DNA from: JAZDLC01 sp043802345
GTDB lineage: Bacteria; Planctomycetota; B15-G4; JADJEK01
Length of the DNA: 9,885 nucleotides
NCBI GenBank assembly: GCA_043802345.1
Contig: JAZDLC010000139.1
Coordinates: forward strand, 1 to 9,885
Reading direction: 5' to 3'
Shown here: piece after piece, positions 6,455 through 9,885 of the stretch
Layout of the letters: each line of letters starts with the position of its first letter
How positions within the stretch are numbered: the stretch's first letter is position 1
Program-made: the position numbers and the translations under genes
The notes under the pieces: generated by a model
What the model saw: only the letters and a program-made list of their open reading frames with translations
The model's database searches: none
What the model was told of the DNA's origin: nothing

Positions 6455-7273
6455 ATGAGCAGCATCGCCCCGGATCCGAAGTCGAAGGTCACCGCGCCAT
6501 CGGTTCAGGGCTCCAAGGGCCGGCGCAAGATCACGGCCCTCACCGCGTACGACTTTCCCACCGCGCGCCTGGTGGACGAGAGCCTGATCGACATCATTCT
6601 GGTCGGCGATTCGCTGGGACCGACCATCCTGGGGCTGGAGTCGACGATGCCGGTCACGCTGGACGAGATGATCGCCGCCTCACGCGCCGTGTGCCGCGGC
6701 ACCAAGAGGGCCCTGACCGTGGGCGACCTGCCTTTTGGCAGTTATCAGGTTTCCACCGAGCAGGCGGTCCGCTCCTCGATCCGGTTCGTGAAGGAGGGTG
6801 GAGTCGAGTGCGTCAAGATGGAGGGGGGAGAGGAGCGAGCCGAGGCGATCAGGGCGGTGGTGGAGGCCGGGATTCCGGTCATGGCCCACATCGGGCTCAG
6901 GCCTCAGGCGGTGCATCAAATGGGCGGTTTCCGGGTCCAGGGGAAGACCAAGGAACAGGCCGCCCGGCTGCTTCGGGATGCGCAGGCCGTCAGCGCGGCG
7001 GGCGCCTTCTCGATGGTGGTGGAGGGGGTCCCCGCGGCGGTGGGAAGGACGATCACGGCCGAGGTTCCGATCCCGACCATCGGCATCGGCGCCGGACCGG
7101 ACTGCGACGGACAGATCCTGGTCTTCAGTGATCTGGTCGGCCTCACCACGGGTCACGTGCCGAAGTTCGTGCGGCAGTATGCGCAGGTTTCCGCAGTCAT
7201 CGCCGAAGCGCTCGCGTCGTACCGCCAGGACATCCTGGACGGCGAATTTCCCTCGGCCGACGAGTCGTACTGA
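6455..7273 (+). CDS. panB: 3-methyl-2-oxobutanoate hydroxymethyltransferase (ketopantoate hydroxymethyltransferase)
   Basis: PanB transfers a hydroxymethyl group from 5,10-methylenetetrahydrofolate to alpha-ketoisovalerate, giving ketopantoate in the first committed step of pantothenate and CoA synthesis in the cytoplasm. The 272 residues are close to the usual ~265. Recognised blocks are LTAYDFPTARLVDE (residues 29-42), VGDSLG (Asp52, Mg ligand), DLPFGSYQ (Asp91, Mg ligand), KMEGGEE (Lys121 and Glu123), HIGLRPQAVHQMGGF, MVVEGVP (Glu190, the catalytic glutamate by comparison with E. coli Glu181) and PTIGIGAG-CDGQILV. ATG at 6455 is preferred over the in-frame TTG at 6401 because it has GGAG upstream and gives the family's usual N-terminus. 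No panC or panD is nearby. A biotin carboxylase follows after 33 bases in the same direction, so co-transcription is possible. Confidence 0.96.
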   Translation: MSSIAPDPKSKVTAPSVQGSKGRRKITALTAYDFPTARLVDESLIDIILVGDSLGPTILGLESTMPVTLDEMIAASRAVCRGTKRALTVGDLPFGSYQVSTEQAVRSSIRFVKEGGVECVKMEGGEERAEAIRAVVEAGIPVMAHIGLRPQAVHQMGGFRVQGKTKEQAARLLRDAQAVSAAGAFSMVVEGVPAAVGRTITAEVPIPTIGIGAGPDCDGQILVFSDLVGLTTGHVPKFVRQYAQVSAVIAEALASYRQDILDGEFPSADESY

Positions 7274-7292
7274 GGCCCCAGGACAGGACTGC

Positions 7293-7298
7293 TATACT
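7293..7298 (+). promoter_or_regulatory. Candidate -10 box placed for a leaderless accC transcript
   Basis: TATACT ends 8 bases before the biotin carboxylase ATG (7307), so transcription from it would start at or within two bases of the start codon. No Shine-Dalgarno sequence lies before this ATG. The combination is typical of leaderless genes. The -35 region would fall on the end of panB (about 7270-7275) and is not consensus-like. Confidence 0.35.
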
Positions 7299-7306
7299 CC
7301 GACATC

Positions 7307-8803
7307 ATGACCAACAAACTCAAGAAAGTGCTGGTTGCCAACCGTGGCGAGATCGCTGTTCGGGTGCTGCGCGCCTGCCGGGAAGAGGGAATCCCGACGG
7401 TGGCGGTCTACTCGGATGCCGATCGAAATGCCCTGCATGTTCGCATGGCGGACGAGGCGGTTCGGATCGGCCCGCCGCCGGCGGCGGAGTCGTATCTGCG
7501 GGCCGACCGGATTCTCCAGGCGGCGCAGGAGACCGGCTGCGACTCGGTCCATCCGGGCTACGGATTCCTGTCCGAGAACGGCGACTTCGCCGATGAGTGT
7601 GAGGCGGCGGGGTTCGCGTTCATCGGTCCGACCGGCGAAGCGATGCGCGAGATGGGCAACAAGGTCCGGGCCAGGGCCCGGATGAAGGCGGCGGGAGTTC
7701 CGGTCGCGCCGGGGTCGGAGGGGGCCGTGTCCGATCCGGATGAGCTGGAGAGAATCGCGCAGGACATCGGCCTGCCGGTGATGCTCAAGGCGTCGGCGGG
7801 TGGCGGCGGGAAGGGAATCCGCATCGTCCACGATCTCAGGCAATTGCAAAGCGCCTTCGAGATGGCGTGCTCCGAAGCCGAGAAGTCCTTCAAGAGTGGC
7901 GAGGTCTACCTGGAGAAGTACCTGGAGCGCCCCCGGCACATCGAAGTCCAGGTGCTTGCAGACAACGCTGGCAACACCATCCATCTGGGCGAGCGGGAGT
8001 GTTCCATCCAGCGCCGGCACCAGAAGGTCGTGGAGGAAACCCCCTCGTCGGCGGTGAACGCCGAACTGCGGGCACGGATGGGAGAGGCCGCGGTCCGGGC
8101 GGCCAAGGAGGTGGGGTACCGGAACGCCGGGACGGTCGAGTTCCTGTTCGATCAGGCAGGGAAATTCTACTTTCTGGAAATGAACACCCGTCTGCAGGTG
8201 GAACATCCGATCACCGAACAGGTGACCGGCATCGACATTGTCCGGGCTCAGCTGCGCATTGCGGCGGGCGGGGGCCTGCCGGCAACGCAGGAACAGGTGA
8301 CGCACCGGGGGCACGCCATCGAGGTGCGGATTTGCGCGGAGGATCCGCACAACAACTTCCTCCCTTCCGTCGGTCCCATCAAGCTGCTGGACCTGCCGGG
8401 CGGATCCAGGGTGCGAGTCGATGCCGGCCTCTATGAGGGGATGGAAGTGAGCGTCTTCTACGACCCCATGCTGGCCAAGCTGATTGTGTGCGGCAACGAT
8501 CGGGAAGAGGCGATCGCTCGTATGCTGAGGGCCCTGCGGGAGTTTCATGTCGTGGGAGTCAGAACCAACATCGGGTTCCTGGTGCGGATCCTCGAGACAG
8601 ACGAATTCCGCAGCGGGGAGTACGACACCAGCTTCATCGAGCGCCACTCAGTGCAGCTGCTGGCGCCGCCTGTGGACGGAGAGGCGCTGGATGTGGCGCT
8701 GCTCGCCGTGACCCTGGCCCACAAGCTGCGGACCCTGAAGACGGTGCAACGCGACGGGTGCTCCAGTCAGGAGGAGCGGATCTCGGCCTGGAGGCTCGGA
8801 TAG
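7307..8803 (+). CDS. accC: Biotin carboxylase subunit of an acyl-CoA carboxylase
   Basis: The enzyme uses ATP and bicarbonate to carboxylate biotin on the carrier protein. Its 498 residues contain the whole biotin carboxylase fold. KVLVANRGEIAVRV (residues 7-20) and HPGYGFLSEN (82-91) form the N-terminal domain. The ATP-grasp part has Lys161 and the GGGGKG loop (165-170), EKYLERPRHIEVQVLAD (203-219), HQKVVEE (Lys240) and EMNTRLQVEHPITE (291-304, with metal ligands Glu291 and Asn293 and catalytic Arg295). The C-terminal domain includes HAIEVRICAEDP. It is about 50 residues longer than E. coli AccC; the tail (HSVQLLAPP onward, ending in SAWRLG) resembles the linker of propionyl- or methylcrotonyl-type alpha subunits. 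ATG at 7307 is the only start between the panB stop and the NRGEIA motif. The stop TAG overlaps the next gene's GTG. The carboxyltransferase is not in the window, so the acyl substrate is undetermined. Confidence 0.95.
   Translation: MTNKLKKVLVANRGEIAVRVLRACREEGIPTVAVYSDADRNALHVRMADEAVRIGPPPAAESYLRADRILQAAQETGCDSVHPGYGFLSENGDFADECEAAGFAFIGPTGEAMREMGNKVRARARMKAAGVPVAPGSEGAVSDPDELERIAQDIGLPVMLKASAGGGGKGIRIVHDLRQLQSAFEMACSEAEKSFKSGEVYLEKYLERPRHIEVQVLADNAGNTIHLGERECSIQRRHQKVVEETPSSAVNAELRARMGEAAVRAAKEVGYRNAGTVEFLFDQAGKFYFLEMNTRLQVEHPITEQVTGIDIVRAQLRIAAGGGLPATQEQVTHRGHAIEVRICAEDPHNNFLPSVGPIKLLDLPGGSRVRVDAGLYEGMEVSVFYDPMLAKLIVCGNDREEAIARMLRALREFHVVGVRTNIGFLVRILETDEFRSGEYDTSFIERHSVQLLAPPVDGEALDVALLAVTLAHKLRTLKTVQRDGCSSQEERISAWRLG
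8790..8794 (+). promoter_or_regulatory. Ribosome binding site that fixes the GTG start of the carrier protein
   Basis: GGAGG lies inside the end of the biotin carboxylase gene, 8 bases before the GTG at 8803-8805. The reading frame of the carrier protein is open far upstream, so this site, together with the one-base overlap TAGTG, is what identifies the start. Confidence 0.65.
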
Positions 8804-9321
8804 TGCGGTACTTCGTGAAGATCGGCGAGGAGGAACTGGAAGTCGGCGTGCAGCCGTCCGAGGGAGGGCTGCTGCTGAGCGTCGGGGAGCAGTCGTATCC
8901 GGTGGATGCGGTTGCCGTGGAGGAGGGCCAGAAATATTCCGTTCTGATCGGCCGCAGGTCGTTCGCCGTCTCGGTGGATGGCGACGGAAGGCACCTGGCT
9001 CTCATCGTCAACGGCCATGCCCACCAGATGGTGGTGGAAGACGAGCGGGAGCGGACCATGCGGGAGATCGCCGGGCAGGACGGGGGGCAGGGCGGGGAGG
9101 TGGCAAGCGTGATGCCCGGGATCGTGCGCAAGATCCACGTTCAGGTCGGCTCAGAGGTGAAGGTGGGAGACCGGCTGCTGATCCTCGAGGCGATGAAGAT
9201 GGAAAACGAGATCTGCGCCGAAATGGACGCGGTGGTCACGGCGGTTCATGTCACCGACGGCCAGACCGTGGATGGGGGTGATCCGCTGGTTTCACTGGCT
9301 CCCGCAGCTGGCGAGAAGTGA
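8803..9321 (+). CDS. Biotin carboxyl carrier protein of an acyl-CoA carboxylase
   Basis: This is the biotin carrier partner of the preceding biotin carboxylase, 172 residues from GTG at 8803. Residues ~1-85 form a beta-rich region (RYFVKIGEEELEV through HAHQMVVEDE) that looks like the biotin-carboxylase-to-transferase (BT) linker of fused PCC/MCC alpha subunits. After a Gly/Gln-rich hinge (~91-98), residues ~99-167 form the biotinyl domain. It opens with ASVMPGIVRKIHVQVG and carries ILEAMKMENE, with Lys132 as the biotinylation site. The frame continues upstream without stop to 8488, but that part is a shadow of accC. The start shares one base with the accC stop (TAGTG), implying tight translational coupling and equal stoichiometry. 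I leave the symbol blank because it is closer to the PCC-type carrier than to E. coli AccB. The 3' end overlaps the convergent gene by 30 bp. Confidence 0.92.
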   Translation: MRYFVKIGEEELEVGVQPSEGGLLLSVGEQSYPVDAVAVEEGQKYSVLIGRRSFAVSVDGDGRHLALIVNGHAHQMVVEDERERTMREIAGQDGGQGGEVASVMPGIVRKIHVQVGSEVKVGDRLLILEAMKMENEICAEMDAVVTAVHVTDGQTVDGGDPLVSLAPAAGEK

Positions 9322-9885
9322 GCGGGCGTCCTGGACCGCCTCTTTTTCCGCGGCGATTTCCGCCAGCTCGATCGTCTCGGCGAGTTCCTCTCGGCTGACC
9401 CCGCAACGGAGCGCTCCCTCCATATGGGAGCGGAGCTGACGGGGAAGTCTCTGGGCCGTCAGGGCGCAGACCGCCATCCGTTCCCGGGTTGCGAGGTCCA
9501 GCGCGGGGCGGGCCAGCACCCGTCCGTAGGCGTCCTCCAGCACGGCTTCCTCGAAGGTGGGCGAGTACGACTTCAGTGTGGCCAGGACCGAAGGGGCTTT
9601 TTCGTCGTAGATCCTCTCGAACACCCCGCGCCCCGTGCTCAGCCGGTCACGGGGGGGGTGGGACGGGGCCTCGGGCGGGAGGGCGCCAGGGCCGGAGCAG
9701 ACCTCATGGAGCACCCGAAACGCCTCGATCGCACGGGGGAATCCCCCAAACAGATGTGTCATCAGAGCCCCCTCCCGGAGAGCGGAGAGGTCCGCGCCAA
9801 GCGCGCGCGCAGCTTCATAGACGCGCTTCAGCTTGCTGAACTGGCCCGTAGCCGCCAGGGCGAGCGCCAGACAGAGGGTCCGGTG
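9292..9885 (-). CDS. Carboxymuconolactone decarboxylase (CMD) family protein, partial at right edge
   Basis: The frame is open through the window edge, so the N-terminus is missing and 197 residues are visible. The ATG at 9762 is internal: homologous-looking sequence continues upstream (LALAATGQFSKLKRVYEAARALG, then LREGALMTHLFGGFPRAIEAFRVL). That upstream part looks like the second half of one CMD repeat. After a Pro-rich linker (GPGALPPEAPSHPP), a second repeat holds DLATRERMAVCALTAQ, LRSHMEGALRCGVSREELAETI and a C-terminal helix. CMD folds include decarboxylases and AhpD-like peroxidases. No AhpD-type CxxC is visible here; the conserved His of the SHMEGAL segment is present. Function is therefore open. 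The stop at 9292 lies inside the carrier-protein gene on the other strand. Confidence 0.85.
   Translation of the reverse strand, partial: HRTLCLALALAATGQFSKLKRVYEAARALGADLSALREGALMTHLFGGFPRAIEAFRVLHEVCSGPGALPPEAPSHPPRDRLSTGRGVFERIYDEKAPSVLATLKSYSPTFEEAVLEDAYGRVLARPALDLATRERMAVCALTAQRLPRQLRSHMEGALRCGVSREELAETIELAEIAAEKEAVQDARSLLASCGSQ

Noticed and set aside
7292..8647. A 451-codon open frame on the minus strand
   Set aside because: It is antisense to the biotin carboxylase gene and has no recognisable domain.
1..9885. CRISPR array, tRNA or rRNA genes, insertion sequences, or an origin
   Set aside because: I saw no regularly spaced direct repeats, no tRNA-like or rRNA-like stretches, no transposase motifs and no clusters of DnaA-type boxes.

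Overview
The window is GC-rich (roughly two thirds G+C by eye) bacterial DNA. It uses bacterial gene architecture: short intergenic gaps, Shine-Dalgarno sites before several genes, and ATG, GTG and TTG starts. Secreted proteins built from peptidase, PKD and parallel beta-helix modules, transglutaminase-like exported proteins and a PCC-type split biotin carboxylase/carrier pair are common in uncultured Gram-negative soil or sediment lineages such as Acidobacteriota, Eisenbacteria or Planctomycetota. The sequence alone does not decide between them, so the taxonomic guess is weak.

Layout. Positions 1 to about 300 hold no recognisable gene. From about 300 to 3287 (+) runs a large modular surface or secreted protein: the C-terminal end of an M36 (fungalysin-like) metallopeptidase, a CUB-like beta-sandwich, a PKD domain, and two tandem parallel beta-helix units. 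Its 5' end is abnormal. The peptidase active-site half is absent, there is no good start codon, and the frame stays open upstream to 150. A hairpin at 3325-3347 separates it from a convergent type II toxin-antitoxin pair on the minus strand (antitoxin 3651-3902, RelE/ParE-type toxin 3351-3644). A 506-bp gene-poor stretch (3903-4408) follows.

The right half looks like ordinary chromosomal backbone. An exported transglutaminase-like protein (4409-6358, minus) is divergent from panB (6455-7273, plus), which makes ketopantoate for pantothenate and CoA synthesis. Thirty-three bases after panB lies a biotin carboxylase (7307-8803), overlapped by one base by a biotin carrier protein (8803-9321). Together these form two thirds of an acyl-CoA carboxylase whose carboxyltransferase is not in the window. 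A carboxymuconolactone-decarboxylase-family gene enters from the right edge on the minus strand and overlaps the carrier gene by 30 bp tail to tail. PanB feeds CoA synthesis and the carboxylase uses acyl-CoA, so the panB-carboxylase cluster is metabolically coherent.

I found no convincing evidence of a wholly new biological system. The items most worth a second look are the truncated M36/beta-helix gene and its upstream junction, the carboxylase alpha subunit split at a TAGTG overlap, and the apparently leaderless start of the biotin carboxylase.
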